From DTU024 sp964518875 (GTDB taxonomy: Bacteria; Bacillota; Clostridia; Christensenellales; Aristaeellaceae): 64,000 bases of DNA. The position numbers and the translations under genes are program-made. This document shows, one piece after another, positions 10,228 through 19,230 of this stretch; the first letter of the stretch is position 1; each line of letters starts with the position of its first letter. Location of the stretch: contig CAZFHI010000002.1 in assembly GCA_964518875.1 (NCBI GenBank), forward strand, positions 91,428-155,427, written 5' to 3'. Under the pieces are notes generated by a model, which made no database searches, was not told where the DNA came from, and worked only from the letters and a program-made list of their open reading frames with translations.

Positions 10228-11348
10228 TATGCTTTTTCCTCCTGAGCGCCCGCTTTTATTTTTTCATGATGAAATTTTGTAATAAAGTCCCTCATCAGCA
10301 AGGCAAACGCGCTGAAGTAAATTATTAAGCCTATTATTACGTCTATTATTTCTCTCATGTACTTAAGGCTTTGCAGATAAGCGCCGCCAACAGTAATATG
10401 CGCTATAAAAAGCGCCGCGAATATTATTCCTATCGGATGAGACATGCCAAGCAGCGCCACCGCTATGCCGTTAAAACCTTCAGGCGCCAATATTTCCGCT
10501 ATATGTATATGCATGCCGGAAGCCGGCGCAAGGTACATAAGCGCTCCCGCCATACCGGACAGCGCGCCCGCTATCGCCATAGACCATACTATCGCCTTTT
10601 TTTCGTTTATGCCGGCGTAGCGGCTTGCGTATCTGTTGTGTCCGCAGGCTTTAAGCTCATAGCCGAACGTGGTGCGGCTAAGCACTATGAATATAATGAT
10701 CGCCGCTGCCAGCGCTATGAATATGCCTCCGTTTACGCTTGATACGTCTTTATAGTTGCCTTTAAGGTTGTAGAAAACGTTATCCAAGCCCATTTTAGGT
10801 ATGGCGGCGGACGACGGTATATTCACCGTCTGGTTGCGCATAGTATCGTGCAGGTTGGAGCCTTTTACCAAATAATTTATTCCGTAAAGGCCTATGTAGT
10901 TGAGCATTATTGCGGAAATAACCTCGTTTACATTGCGGTAGGCCTTTAACAAACCTACTATCATTCCCCATACCATGCCAGCAAGTACGCCCATTATAAG
11001 CCCGACTATCCAGTGAAGCGCTCCCGGAAGGAACGTCCAGTTCACGGCTACGTATATGGACATAAGGCCGCCCACCATAAGCTGTCCTGAAGAGCCTATG
11101 TTAAACATGCCTGTTTTAAACGCAAAGCCTACCGAAAGGCCCGTTAAAATAATAGGGGTCGTGTAATAGAGCACCTGCCCTACGCCCTTGCTGCCGCTGT
11201 TCCAGCCGCCTCTTAGTATGGTCAGTAGGCCTTGCCACGCGTTTGCGGGATTGCTTATTATAAGTATTATAAAACCCGCAAAAATGCCCGCGAGAATAGC
11301 GATTAAAGAAGGGGTAATGCCTAAAATACCTTTCTTTAACTTGTTCAT
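10227..11348 (-). CDS. Nucleoside ABC transporter permease (NupP/YufP type)
   Basis: 373-aa polytopic membrane protein of the BPD_transp_2 family. It is longer than its partner because of an extra N-terminal helix and an extracytoplasmic insertion (about residues 170-205), as is usual for the NupP-type subunit. The Gly-rich AIAGALSGMAGA segment near residue 260 matches the ATPase-contact loop. It pairs with the 319-aa permease to form the channel. Its start overlaps the end of the ATPase gene by four bases (11345-11348), showing translational coupling. Confidence 0.87.
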   Translation of the reverse strand: MNKLKKGILGITPSLIAILAGIFAGFIILIISNPANAWQGLLTILRGGWNSGSKGVGQVLYYTTPIILTGLSVGFAFKTGMFNIGSSGQLMVGGLMSIYVAVNWTFLPGALHWIVGLIMGVLAGMVWGMIVGLLKAYRNVNEVISAIMLNYIGLYGINYLVKGSNLHDTMRNQTVNIPSSAAIPKMGLDNVFYNLKGNYKDVSSVNGGIFIALAAAIIIFIVLSRTTFGYELKACGHNRYASRYAGINEKKAIVWSMAIAGALSGMAGALMYLAPASGMHIHIAEILAPEGFNGIAVALLGMSHPIGIIFAALFIAHITVGGAYLQSLKYMREIIDVIIGLIIYFSAFALLMRDFITKFHHEKIKAGAQEEKA

Positions 11349-12871
11349 GCCTTTACCTCCCCTTTCGCGCCTGCCATGTACAGTCCAAGCTGCTGCGCCG
11401 TCGCTTGTTCGCCTTTAAGCTCAGCCACTATTTTGCCCTCGTATATTACAAGTATCCTGTCCGCTAACTGGAACACTTCATCAAGCTCTAACGATATAAG
11501 CAGTATCGCCTTGCCCTTCGCGCGCTCATTGAGCAGCTGCCTGTGTATATAGAGCATGGCGCCCATATCAAGCCCGCGCGTTGGCTGCACGGCTATTAAA
11601 AAAGCGGGATCAGAATATATTTCGCGGGCTATTATAGCTTTCTGCTGGTTGCCGCCGGACATTGAGCGCATATGCGTAACGGCGCCCTGGCCTGAACGAA
11701 TGTCGAATGAGGATATAAGCTCGTTCGCCTGTTTTCTTACAGCCTTAAAATCTATAAAGCCGTTATGCTGAAGCTTGTCCTTATGGTAGTTTTTAAGCGC
11801 AAGGTTTTCTTCCAGGCTGAAGTCCAGAACAAGGCCGTACTTATGCCTGTCCTCCGGTATATGCGCAATACCTAAATCGTTGCGGAAGCGTATGCTCGCG
11901 TCGCTTATATCCTGCCCGTTTAAAGTAACGCTTCCCGAATCTATCGCCTTAATGCCGGACAATGCATAAGCTATTTCGCTCTGGCCGTTGCCGTCTATGC
12001 CCGCAATGCAGACTATTTCTCCTTCACGCACATCAAACGAAACGTCGTCCACAGCGTTTTTGCCGTGCATGCCTTTAACGACAAGGTTCTGCACCTTAAG
12101 CACAGTATTGCCGGGTTTTATGTCTTCCTTTTCCAAGTTGAAGCTTAGCTTATGGCCTACCATCATTTCAGCCATTTCCTCAACTGAGGTGTCTTTCACA
12201 TTAACAGTCGCTATATATTTTCCTTTTCTTAAAATAGTGCAGCGGTCCGCGACCTTTTTTATTTCATCAAGCTTGTGCGTAATAAATAATATGCTCTTGC
12301 CCTCATCCGCCATGCCGCGCATTATAAGCATAAGCTCGTCTATCTCCTGCGGGGTAAGCACCGCGGTGGGCTCGTCAAAAATAAGTATTTCGGTGTCGCG
12401 GTAGAGCATTTTCAATATTTCAACGCGCTGCTGCATGCCTACCGTAATGTCCGATATAAGCGCGTCCGGATCCACCTTAAAGTTATAGCGTTCAGAAAGA
12501 TCCATCACCTTTTTTTTGGCTTCGTCCATCTTAAGAACGCCGTGGTCTGTGGTTTCTACGCCCAATATAATATTTTCAAGCACAGTAAAATTATGCACGA
12601 GCTTAAAATGCTGGTGCACCATACCTATGCCTAAGCGGTTGGCGTCGTTCGGGCTTTCTATGTCCACTTCTTTCCCGTTAAGGAGTATGCTACCTTCGTC
12701 CGCCTTATAAAGGCCGAAAAGTATGCTCATCAAAGTGGATTTGCCTGCGCCGTTTTCGCCAAGCAAAGCGTGGACTTCGCCTTTTTTAAGCTTTAGGTTT
12801 ATGTGATCGTTTGCGCGTATGCCCGGAAAGTCTTTAGTTATATCGAGCATTTCGATAATATATTCACTCAT
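11345..12871 (-). CDS. Nucleoside ABC transporter ATP-binding protein (two ABC domains)
   Basis: 508-aa cytosolic ATPase with two fused ABC modules, the pattern of sugar/nucleoside importers of the RbsA/NupO group. First module: Walker A GENGAGKST near residue 38 and Walker B ILIFDEPTAVLTP near 160. The second module has a degenerate Walker A (IDGNGQSE) near 290, signature MSGGNQQK near 405 and a Walker-B-like AVQPTRGLD. It powers uptake through the two downstream permeases. It lies 57 bp after bmpA, with an attenuating hairpin in the gap. Confidence 0.9.
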   Translation of the reverse strand: MSEYIIEMLDITKDFPGIRANDHINLKLKKGEVHALLGENGAGKSTLMSILFGLYKADEGSILLNGKEVDIESPNDANRLGIGMVHQHFKLVHNFTVLENIILGVETTDHGVLKMDEAKKKVMDLSERYNFKVDPDALISDITVGMQQRVEILKMLYRDTEILIFDEPTAVLTPQEIDELMLIMRGMADEGKSILFITHKLDEIKKVADRCTILRKGKYIATVNVKDTSVEEMAEMMVGHKLSFNLEKEDIKPGNTVLKVQNLVVKGMHGKNAVDDVSFDVREGEIVCIAGIDGNGQSEIAYALSGIKAIDSGSVTLNGQDISDASIRFRNDLGIAHIPEDRHKYGLVLDFSLEENLALKNYHKDKLQHNGFIDFKAVRKQANELISSFDIRSGQGAVTHMRSMSGGNQQKAIIAREIYSDPAFLIAVQPTRGLDMGAMLYIHRQLLNERAKGKAILLISLELDEVFQLADRILVIYEGKIVAELKGEQATAQQLGLYMAGAKGEVKA

Positions 12872-12900
12872 AAATAATCCTTAAAAAGAAAAACAGAGCT

Positions 12901-12916
12901 GCCCCTATAAAGGGGC
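12901..12916 (-). terminator. Intercistronic hairpin between bmpA-like gene and ATPase gene
   Basis: GCCCC/GGGGC stem with a 6-nt loop, with CTCTGTTTTTC following on the minus strand. Such partial terminators or stabilisers after the binding-protein gene commonly raise its level over that of the membrane components; this is inferred here from position. Confidence 0.6.
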
Positions 12917-12928
12917 AACCCGTTAATT

Positions 12929-13996
12929 TTATTCGATTACGGTTACGCTTATAATATCGTTTGCAAGCTCTTCTGCGCTTTCTACATCTTCATCCTTTTT
13001 GATTTCGATTTCGTTTGCTGCAAGCTTCTTGTAGATAGCGTCATAATCTTCCTGTGTAAATGTTTCAAACTTGCTGGTTTCCATCGGAAGCGCAACGCCG
13101 TCTAACGCCGCGTCAAACACCAGCGCTTCGCCGCCCGGGAACTCACCTTTGTAGTATGCTTCGAGCATCTGCATTACGGAAGGCACAAGACCTTTCATTG
13201 CGGATGTTATAACGGTTTCAGATTCCGGACTCTGGTCCACGTCTACGCCTATAACCTTGCCGTTTTTCGTGGCTTCAGCAGCCGCCATAACGCTGTTTCC
13301 TACAGCGCCGCCGCATGCGAATATTACTTCGATACCGTCTGAATACCAGGAAGCCGCCATAGTCTGCGCTTCAGGCGTCGCCGCAAAGTTGCCGGTATAG
13401 TGATAACGGCATTCGAGCCCTGTTACGCCCATTTCTTTGGCAGCGTATTCTGCGCCCTGTATAAAGCCGTAGCCGTAGCGTACAACCGCAGGGACTGCCA
13501 TGCCGCCCATGAAACCTAATTTTGTATAGCCTTCTTTTACAGACGCATAGCCTGCAAGGAAGCCTGACTGCTCTTCTGCGTATGTGATGCCTACGGCGTT
13601 TTTCTCTGTACGGTATTCCGTGTAATCCGCGTCATGCGGGTTGCCGTCGATAAGCACAAAATGCACGTCCGGATACATGTCCTGTGCTATATAAATGGGC
13701 TCTTCAAACAGGTAGCCTGGGGTAAGCACTATTTTAGCGCCGGCCTCAACCGCCTGCTGAATGTATTCAAGATATATTTCTGTGGACTGGCCGTTGGGTT
13801 GGAAGTAGTTGTAGGTTTTGCCGTTCTCTTCGGCAAATTCCTTAATGCCTTCCCAAGTGCCCTGGTTAAAAGATTTGTCGTCAATAGTGCCAAGGTCCGT
13901 TACCATACCTATTTCATAGGTGTTTTCTTCCGCAACAGCGCCGACAATCCCTACTGCCATTGCCATTACAAGAAGGACGGAAAGAAGTTTTTTCAT
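12929..13996 (-). CDS. BMP-family nucleoside-binding protein
   Basis: 355-aa extracytoplasmic binding protein of the Bmp/Med family. The signal peptide spans residues 1-21. The mature part begins with YEIGMVTDLGTIDDKSFNQGTWEG, where the core TDxGxIDDKSFNQ is the family hallmark. AGYASVKEGYTKLGFMGG lies further on. It captures nucleosides for the NupOPQ-type importer encoded downstream. Homologues in single-membrane Bacillota are lipoproteins; here no Cys follows the signal peptide, so a released or differently held protein is implied. The sigma-A promoter at 14046-14074 and a leader hairpin serve it. Confidence 0.88.
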   Translation of the reverse strand: MKKLLSVLLVMAMAVGIVGAVAEENTYEIGMVTDLGTIDDKSFNQGTWEGIKEFAEENGKTYNYFQPNGQSTEIYLEYIQQAVEAGAKIVLTPGYLFEEPIYIAQDMYPDVHFVLIDGNPHDADYTEYRTEKNAVGITYAEEQSGFLAGYASVKEGYTKLGFMGGMAVPAVVRYGYGFIQGAEYAAKEMGVTGLECRYHYTGNFAATPEAQTMAASWYSDGIEVIFACGGAVGNSVMAAAEATKNGKVIGVDVDQSPESETVITSAMKGLVPSVMQMLEAYYKGEFPGGEALVFDAALDGVALPMETSKFETFTQEDYDAIYKKLAANEIEIKKDEDVESAEELANDIISVTVIE

Positions 13997-14045
13997 GCTT
14001 GTTCCTCCTCAAGTTATTTTGAAACGATGCTTTCGTTTCTGCACT

Positions 14046-14074
14046 ATTATAGCATAGCATTTAACGTTCCGCAA
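14046..14074 (-). promoter_or_regulatory. Sigma-A promoter of the nucleoside importer operon
   Basis: Minus-strand TTGCGG (14069-14074) and perfect TATAAT (14046-14051), 17 bp apart. A small leader hairpin GAAACGA/TCGTTTC lies between the promoter and the GAGGAGG ribosome site. I see no purine riboswitch core. Confidence 0.75.
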
Positions 14075-14120
14075 GAATTAAAAATACTTAGCGATAAATG
14101 AAAACGCGTTATTTATGAAT

Positions 14121-14495
14121 TTATTCCTTTACCGCTATCGCTTCTATTTCCACAAGCGCGCCTTTAGGTATGTCCTTTACTGCAACGCAGCTGCGCGCGG
14201 GCTTGTTTGAAGAAAAAAATTCGGAATACACCTTGTTAAACGCGCTGAAATCCGCTATGTCGCTTAAAAAGCACATGGTTTTTACAACGTCGTTCATGCT
14301 GAATCCCGCTTCTTCCAGTATGGATTTAAGGTTTTTAAGCGAGCGCTCCGTTTGATTTTCAATGCCCTGCGCCATTTCACCTGTCGCGGGGTTTAAAGGG
14401 AGCTGGCCTGAAACAAACAGCATTTTGCCCGTTTGCTTCGCCTGCACATAAGGACCTATAGCCTTTGGCGCAAGCTGCGTATTTACGTCTTTCAT
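14121..14495 (-). CDS. ridA: RidA family enamine/imine deaminase
   Basis: 124-aa cytosolic protein of the YjgF/YER057c/UK114 family. It has KAIGPYVQAKQTGKMLFVSGQLP (here cited only for the IGPY and SGQLP motifs) at residues 12-33. The C-terminal signature ARSCVAVKDIPKGALVEIEA contains the Arg that binds the substrate carboxylate, and the terminal Glu is typical. RidA hydrolyses reactive enamines and imines formed by PLP enzymes to keto acids and ammonia. It lies 34 bp after the carbamate kinase gene, probably in one operon, which suggests amino-nitrogen catabolism. Confidence 0.92.
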   Translation of the reverse strand: MKDVNTQLAPKAIGPYVQAKQTGKMLFVSGQLPLNPATGEMAQGIENQTERSLKNLKSILEEAGFSMNDVVKTMCFLSDIADFSAFNKVYSEFFSSNKPARSCVAVKDIPKGALVEIEAIAVKE

Positions 14496-14528
14496 TTTGT
14501 CCTCCTTTTATTTAATTTGTTTAATAAT

Positions 14529-15455
14529 TTATCCTTTAATAATCCTTGTGCCTGTTTTATTGTCAAGGCCTTCTAAAAGCTTGTCAAGGGACGTTATAAG
14601 CGCCGCGCCGGATTTTCCAAGCTTTACAAACTGCACCGCGGCTTCTATTTTAGGCAGCATTGATCCCTTTGCAAATTCTCCCGCCTTTATATATTTTTCC
14701 GCCTCTGAAACAGTTATAGCGTCAAGCCAGCGCTGGTTTTCCGTGTTAAAATGTATGGCGACCTTTTCAACGCCTGTAAGCAGAACCATAACGTCGCATT
14801 CTGCCTGAAGCGCCAAAAGCGTTGAAACAAAGTCCTTGTCTATAACAGCGTCAGTAAACGAATATAATCCTTTTTCACTTGTTACGGGTATTCCCCCGCC
14901 GCCGCCCGCTATAACTACAAACCCTGCGTCCATAAGCGTTTTTACCGCGCCGCTTTCAATTACCTTTAACGGAACAGGCGACGCTACCACCTCGCGAAAG
15001 CCGCGCCCCGCGTCCTCTATAATGGTTTTACCCTTAAGGCGCATCGCCTTAGCCTCGCTTTCCGTCATAAAGGCGCCCACGGGCTTGCTCGGGCTGTTAA
15101 AACGCTCGTCGTTTTTATCGACCAGGCAGCGGGATACCACGGTAAGCACTGTTTTTTCTATGCCGCGTGAATGCAGAGCGTTCTGCAGAGCGTTCTGCAT
15201 ATAGCTGCCTATGTAGCTTTGGCTCATAGCGACGGCGTCTGATAGCGGCAGGCCCGGCATGTTGCTTTGCTTAAGCCCCGCGTCCATGCTTGTCTTTATT
15301 ATGCCTACCTGCGGGCCGTTGCCGTGGCATATAAGCACCTCGTCGCCTTGCGCTATGCGCTCCGCCACGCTTTCCGCCACTGTTTGAGTGGTTTTAATAA
15401 GTCCTTCCCGTTCCGTTCCCAGGGCGTTCCCGCCCAAGCTTATAAGTATGCGCAT
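14529..15455 (-). CDS. arcC: Carbamate kinase
   Basis: 308 aa, the usual length. It carries the amino-acid-kinase fold motifs SLGGNALG at the N-terminus, HGNGPQVG near residue 45, VVASPVPLKVIE near 155, and IAGGGGGIPV near 180. It reversibly transfers phosphate from carbamoyl phosphate to ADP, giving ATP in fermentation of arginine, agmatine, or purine-derived ureido compounds. No deiminase or transcarbamylase gene lies in the window, so the source of carbamoyl phosphate is unknown. It follows the HAD gene with one base between them and precedes ridA. Confidence 0.93.
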   Translation of the reverse strand: MRILISLGGNALGTEREGLIKTTQTVAESVAERIAQGDEVLICHGNGPQVGIIKTSMDAGLKQSNMPGLPLSDAVAMSQSYIGSYMQNALQNALHSRGIEKTVLTVVSRCLVDKNDERFNSPSKPVGAFMTESEAKAMRLKGKTIIEDAGRGFREVVASPVPLKVIESGAVKTLMDAGFVVIAGGGGGIPVTSEKGLYSFTDAVIDKDFVSTLLALQAECDVMVLLTGVEKVAIHFNTENQRWLDAITVSEAEKYIKAGEFAKGSMLPKIEAAVQFVKLGKSGAALITSLDKLLEGLDNKTGTRIIKG

Positions 15456-15456
15456 A

Positions 15457-16101
15457 TCATATCTCCCATTGTTCCATTTGCCAGAATGGTCTTTTTTGCT
15501 TTAATGCCCGCTTCGGGTTAACCATAACAGGGTTTTTTACCATGTCCATCATGGGGCTGTCGTGGCCGCTGTCCGCGTAGGCAAAGCTCATATCCCAGTC
15601 CGGTTCTATATTGTTTGTTTTAAGCCATTCGTTTATGGCTTTAGGCTTTTCTTTTCCTTTCATGTTGCATAACACCCTGCCGTCTTTTGTTGTTCTTGTT
15701 GCAAGCACCGCGTCAAGCGGCAGGTAGTCCGTAATGTATTTCATATAGCAGTCCGGCGAAGCGGAAACTATAATAACCGCGTCCCCTCTTGAGCGGTGCA
15801 TGAAAATATGCTCAAGCGCCTTGGGGTAAATGCTCGGCAAAAGGTCTTCCTGTATAAATTCGCGCGCGAAATCCTCCTGCTTTTTTTCGTCTATACGGGA
15901 TAAAAACGCAAGCGACCAGCTTTTTGCCGCGCTGTCAGGCGCTAATCGCAAATAGCCTGCGACAGCGGAAAATGCTATCTCAGGCAGCAAATAATAAGGC
16001 ACAAGGCCGCGCTTAAACGCTTTTTTTACGTATTGAACTATGCTGTCGCCAGAAAGCATGGTGCCGTCAAAGTCAAACAGCGCGAGCGCTCTTTTTACCA
16101 T
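15457..16101 (-). CDS. HAD-IB family phosphatase (SerB-like)
   Basis: 214-aa cytosolic hydrolase with HAD motif I DFDGTMLSGDS at residue 9, motif II VSASP near 113, a Lys-rich motif III and motif IV YADSGHDSPMMD near 175. The helical cap after motif I and the ASP-type motif II place it in the IB subfamily, whose members act on phosphoserine, lipid or sugar phosphates. Its start overlaps the preceding gene by seven bases. The substrate is not evident; phosphoserine is possible but not supported by neighbours. Confidence 0.85.
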   Translation of the reverse strand: MVKRALALFDFDGTMLSGDSIVQYVKKAFKRGLVPYYLLPEIAFSAVAGYLRLAPDSAAKSWSLAFLSRIDEKKQEDFAREFIQEDLLPSIYPKALEHIFMHRSRGDAVIIVSASPDCYMKYITDYLPLDAVLATRTTKDGRVLCNMKGKEKPKAINEWLKTNNIEPDWDMSFAYADSGHDSPMMDMVKNPVMVNPKRALKQKRPFWQMEQWEI

Positions 16102-16910
16102 TCGACGCTCTTTTCAACAGCTGATTTCCCGTCAATGTACACGCTGAAAACATACGCGCCGCTTTGAATTCCCTTATCCGAATAGTAGAACATATCTTTT
16201 ATCGGCCCGTTAAATAAAAACGACATGCTCTGGCTCCCGTCCTTTTCTTTATATAACGTGCCTTCGATTTCATCCACAATAAAGTATTCTGCTCCATCGG
16301 GGGCTGTAAGCACCCGTACGACTTGCGTATAGCTTGAGGGCTTGTCAAAATCGTAGTTTACAACGAGCGTGTAGTATGCGGAATTATCCGCGGCGTCGGC
16401 AAGCGAATCGCCTTTCTTAACTTCCCTCTTGTCCTTGCTGTAAAGCCATTCCTTGTTATCCTCGTGGCGGTACAGCCTTGCGGATTTTATTCTGAAGCCG
16501 CCATCCGTGTACTTTTCCGCTTCCGGCATAGTAAGCGTTATGTACCTTGACGCGTCAAAATACATGCTGTCTTCCGGGTCCTCGTTTTCGTTTCCCGCCC
16601 AGAACCTGTATTCCCTGCCGGGCAAAAGCCAGTCCATAGTGTAGGAAGTTTCATCTAATTCTAAAACATTAAAATATGGGTTGCCTATGCGCTCGTATAC
16701 TAACTGAAACGCCCCGCTGTATTGTTCAGCCCTGTTCCATGAAAGTACTACGGTGCAAGGGTTTATTATCTCCGCAGTAAAGTTTGTGACGGCTCTTGCG
16801 AACGCCGATGATGAAAAAAGCGTTATAAAAAGCGCTATCGTCAATAAAGCCACGACTTTTCGAACAGGTCTTGTCCTTACGCGACGGTTTCTGCCGCAGT
16901 CGTTTTGCAT
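16095..16910 (-). CDS. Secreted or anchored protein with fibronectin type III-like domain
   Basis: 271 aa. After a basic N-terminus (residues 1-18) a hydrophobic segment (19-38, ending SSAFARA) acts as signal peptide or anchor. Residues about 40-110 resemble a fibronectin type III domain: a start like VTNFTAEIINPCTVVLSW and a Trp/Tyr core with LLPGREYRFW. The rest is beta-rich with no family that I recognise. It begins the operon that continues with the HAD phosphatase, carbamate kinase and RidA, from the promoter at 16935-16963. A role on the cell surface is inferred only from the signal. Confidence 0.65.
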   Translation of the reverse strand: MQNDCGRNRRVRTRPVRKVVALLTIALFITLFSSSAFARAVTNFTAEIINPCTVVLSWNRAEQYSGAFQLVYERIGNPYFNVLELDETSYTMDWLLPGREYRFWAGNENEDPEDSMYFDASRYITLTMPEAEKYTDGGFRIKSARLYRHEDNKEWLYSKDKREVKKGDSLADAADNSAYYTLVVNYDFDKPSSYTQVVRVLTAPDGAEYFIVDEIEGTLYKEKDGSQSMSFLFNGPIKDMFYYSDKGIQSGAYVFSVYIDGKSAVEKSVEW

Positions 16911-16934
16911 AAAGCACCTCCTTTATATGTAAAT

Positions 16935-16963
16935 ATAATACAAGAGAGAGGCTCAAATTGCAA
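16935..16963 (-). promoter_or_regulatory. Sigma-A promoter of the FN3-HAD-arcC-ridA operon
   Basis: Minus-strand TTGCAA (16958-16963) and TATTAT (16935-16940), 17 bp apart, just upstream of a GGAGG ribosome site. It is back to back with the uridine kinase promoter. Confidence 0.6.
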
Positions 16964-16972
16964 TTCAGCGCA

Positions 16973-17002
16973 TTGACAAAAACTTAAGCTTTGATGTATT
17001 CT
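16973..17002 (+). promoter_or_regulatory. Sigma-A promoter of the uridine kinase operon
   Basis: TTGACA (16973-16978) and TATTCT (16997-17002) with 18-bp spacing. The predicted transcript starts about 15-20 nt before the start codon, just ahead of a strong AGGAGGGG ribosome site. Confidence 0.65.
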
Positions 17003-17025
17003 CTGAGCGTTAGGAGGGGTAGCTT

Positions 17026-17649
17026 ATGTTGATAATAGGCGTATGCGGCGCAAGCGGCAGCGGCAAAACGACGCTTTCAAAAGAGCTTAACGAAGCCTTG
17101 AATGCAAGAGGGTGTTCTTCGGTAATTATAAACCAGGACACCTATTATTTTGATTTTCCGGACAAAAGCCTCGAGGAACGCAGGCAGCTTAACTACGATC
17201 ACCCAAAGGTGTTTCACCACGACGCCCTTCTTAAAGACATAAAAGATTTATCCAACGGCTTAGCGATAGACAAAAAGAGATACGATTTCTCATCGTACAA
17301 AAGCCTACCTCCGTCTGAAAAGACGGAGCCCGCCGATGTGGCGATAATAGAAGGCATACACGCTTTTTACGATAAGAGGCTTTTAGACCTGATGTTCCTT
17401 AAGCTTTTCATAAGCGTTGAGCCGGATATTTGCTTGCTCCGCCGCATAAGCAGGGACATTAAAGAGCGTCAGCGCAGCATAGACAGCATAGCGAACCAGT
17501 ACATAAGCACCGTAAAACCCATGTACGACAGGTACATTCGCGGCTACGTCGACCGCGCCGACGTAATAGTTTCCCACGGCGGCAAAAACGCCCGTATAGT
17601 TGAAATACTTGCCGGCTACATACAGGGAGCCATTAAGGAAGGAATATAA
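17026..17649 (+). CDS. udk: Uridine kinase-like P-loop kinase
   Basis: 207-aa cytosolic kinase. The Walker A GASGSGKTT is at residue 8; the uridine-kinase-type DTYYFDFPDKS is near 39, NYDHP near 57, RYDFSSY near 85 and IIEGIHAFYD near 105. Uridine kinases phosphorylate uridine and cytidine; with the nucleoside importer nearby it would complete salvage. Phosphoribulokinase/pantothenate kinase relatives share these motifs, but the DHP box favours uridine kinase. Its TAA is followed at once by the ATG of the next gene, so the pair is translationally coupled. Confidence 0.85.
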   Translation: MLIIGVCGASGSGKTTLSKELNEALNARGCSSVIINQDTYYFDFPDKSLEERRQLNYDHPKVFHHDALLKDIKDLSNGLAIDKKRYDFSSYKSLPPSEKTEPADVAIIEGIHAFYDKRLLDLMFLKLFISVEPDICLLRRISRDIKERQRSIDSIANQYISTVKPMYDRYIRGYVDRADVIVSHGGKNARIVEILAGYIQGAIKEGI

Positions 17650-18897
17650 ATGCAGCAGTTTACCGCTTTAAAAGATACGCCTTATATTGTGGATTTTGCC
17701 CGCATGCCTTTGCGGGACATAATACGCAACAGGCAGATAGAGGATCCTCTTGAGATTTTGCTTAAAAGCCGCGCTTTCAGAAAGATAGCAAGTGCTTCGC
17801 TCTCCCCTGCTGAAGGCATTCTTCCTTCTTTTGAAAGAAAGGAGCTTTTAGAGCTTATTTTAAGCAGAATTTCTCCGCTTAGCCCGCAGGGACAAAGCCT
17901 TAACTACTTTTTAGAAAAGGTTTTCAACATAGACAAAAGCTTAAACCGGGAAAATTTCGACCTTAATTACAGCGCCCTCAGCCTGCAGCTTCGCTCTTCA
18001 GCCCACGGCTTAAGCAGCATACTGAACGGGCTTAACATACATTCCATGCATATTATTACAGATATAGCGGAGGATATACGCCCATTCAGCCAGCTTAACA
18101 GCGACCGCATAATCAAGTTCCCCGCAGTGCCGCAGATAGATTTAAGCGATTACGCCAACATACTTTCGCCGGGGTTTCCAGGCGCCGTAAAGCGCTTGTC
18201 CGCCGTAAGCGGAAACATAGGCGCCATGGCGGATATGCTTTCAGCGATAGACAGCAGGATAGACAGCTTTTACGCTTCCGGCGCTAAAAGCATAGCGCTT
18301 CGGCTTGACAGCGCCGCCATGCTCTACGAAGACGAGGATAAGGCGGAACGCGCGTATAAAAGCGCTATTGAAAGCGGCAAGGTAAAGGAAAAGCACGCGG
18401 CGCATTACCGCGCCAAATTTATAAACCACGCGGCGGCCGCGTGCGCCAAAAGAAACATGCTGTTTATTTTAATTCTTCCAAACAATGACGAGCCCGTTTA
18501 CGCTTCATTGCAAACGCTTGTAAATAAGCTGCTGGAAAACTCATCGCTTCCCAAAATGATAGCCGTGGCCAACAGCTTTAATCAGTTTGAAGCGCTTTGC
18601 AGCGTCGCTTCAGGTGCGTACGGTTCAAACGCGCACCCCGCTTTTGCAGTACGCGCAAATTGCAGTGTGGATTTGCGTTTGCAGCTCAAAACGCTCGCTT
18701 TAAACAATATGCTTTCATACGCCCTAAGCCCAATGCCGCTTGGCGCATCGCTTATAGATATATTTTCTCTTCCCGTGGCAAGGCAAAGCATGATATCTGA
18801 AACACGTGAGCTTACGCGCTCAAACGGTTCTTACGCACACGACGCTCTTTTAAAGGATATGTGCTTTAATAACCTGTATAATCTTTATTTTAAATAA
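17650..18897 (+). CDS. Degenerate uronate isomerase (UxaC) homologue, likely pseudoenzyme
   Basis: 415 aa, somewhat shorter than UxaC (about 465). Family resemblance runs the whole length. IVDFARMP...IIRNRQIEDPLEILL (two short stretches) matches UxaC IFDYHCHLPP...IAEDRRFxNxxEIWL. MHIITDIAEDI stands where UxaC has VxxTTDDPIDSL, RIDSFYASGAK matches its RLDxFxxxGCK, and the C-terminal CFNNLYNLYF matches ICFNNARDYF. The metal-binding HxH, the RPDK Arg, the TTDDP Asp pair and the TDSRS Asp are all lost, so isomerase activity is unlikely. It directly follows udk with no gap. Its open frame and normal composition suggest a maintained, non-catalytic function, unknown to me. Confidence 0.7.
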   Translation: MQQFTALKDTPYIVDFARMPLRDIIRNRQIEDPLEILLKSRAFRKIASASLSPAEGILPSFERKELLELILSRISPLSPQGQSLNYFLEKVFNIDKSLNRENFDLNYSALSLQLRSSAHGLSSILNGLNIHSMHIITDIAEDIRPFSQLNSDRIIKFPAVPQIDLSDYANILSPGFPGAVKRLSAVSGNIGAMADMLSAIDSRIDSFYASGAKSIALRLDSAAMLYEDEDKAERAYKSAIESGKVKEKHAAHYRAKFINHAAAACAKRNMLFILILPNNDEPVYASLQTLVNKLLENSSLPKMIAVANSFNQFEALCSVASGAYGSNAHPAFAVRANCSVDLRLQLKTLALNNMLSYALSPMPLGASLIDIFSLPVARQSMISETRELTRSNGSYAHDALLKDMCFNNLYNLYFK

Positions 18898-18981
18898 TTG
18901 GCAATATAAAATTTTGTTATTTATAAAGATAAATAAACTTCCGCTCGCCGCTATAAAAAATACGCGCGCGGGTATTTTTGC

Positions 18982-19230
18982 TTATATAAATCCAGTAAAC
19001 ACTTCATTAAAGCTTATGCTTATTTCTTTAAGATCCGCCGTTTTGTCCGCGGATGCGTTCAAATTTTGCAAAACGACACCAGGCTCTGTAAAACCGTACT
19101 CGTGAAGATATTTTACCAGCATATTTTCTTCGGCGCTTCCCGATAAAGCATTCGGCGCTGCCGCACAAAAAACAAATGCTAAAACAGCGGCAAAAAGCAC
19201 TCCTTCTTTAAAAAATTTTATATTTTTCAT
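18982..19230 (-). CDS. Small secreted protein at the end of the solute-binding-like cluster
   Basis: 82 aa with an N-terminal hydrophobic signal segment (residues 8-30). The start ATGA overlaps the stop of the upstream 457-aa gene, and a GGAGGAAC ribosome site lies inside that gene, so translation is coupled. The mature part is about 50 residues, acidic, with no family that I recognise. It could be a processed peptide, or a remnant of a longer relative of the cluster's proteins. Confidence 0.55.
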   Translation of the reverse strand: MKNIKFFKEGVLFAAVLAFVFCAAAPNALSGSAEENMLVKYLHEYGFTEPGVVLQNLNASADKTADLKEISISFNEVFTGFI

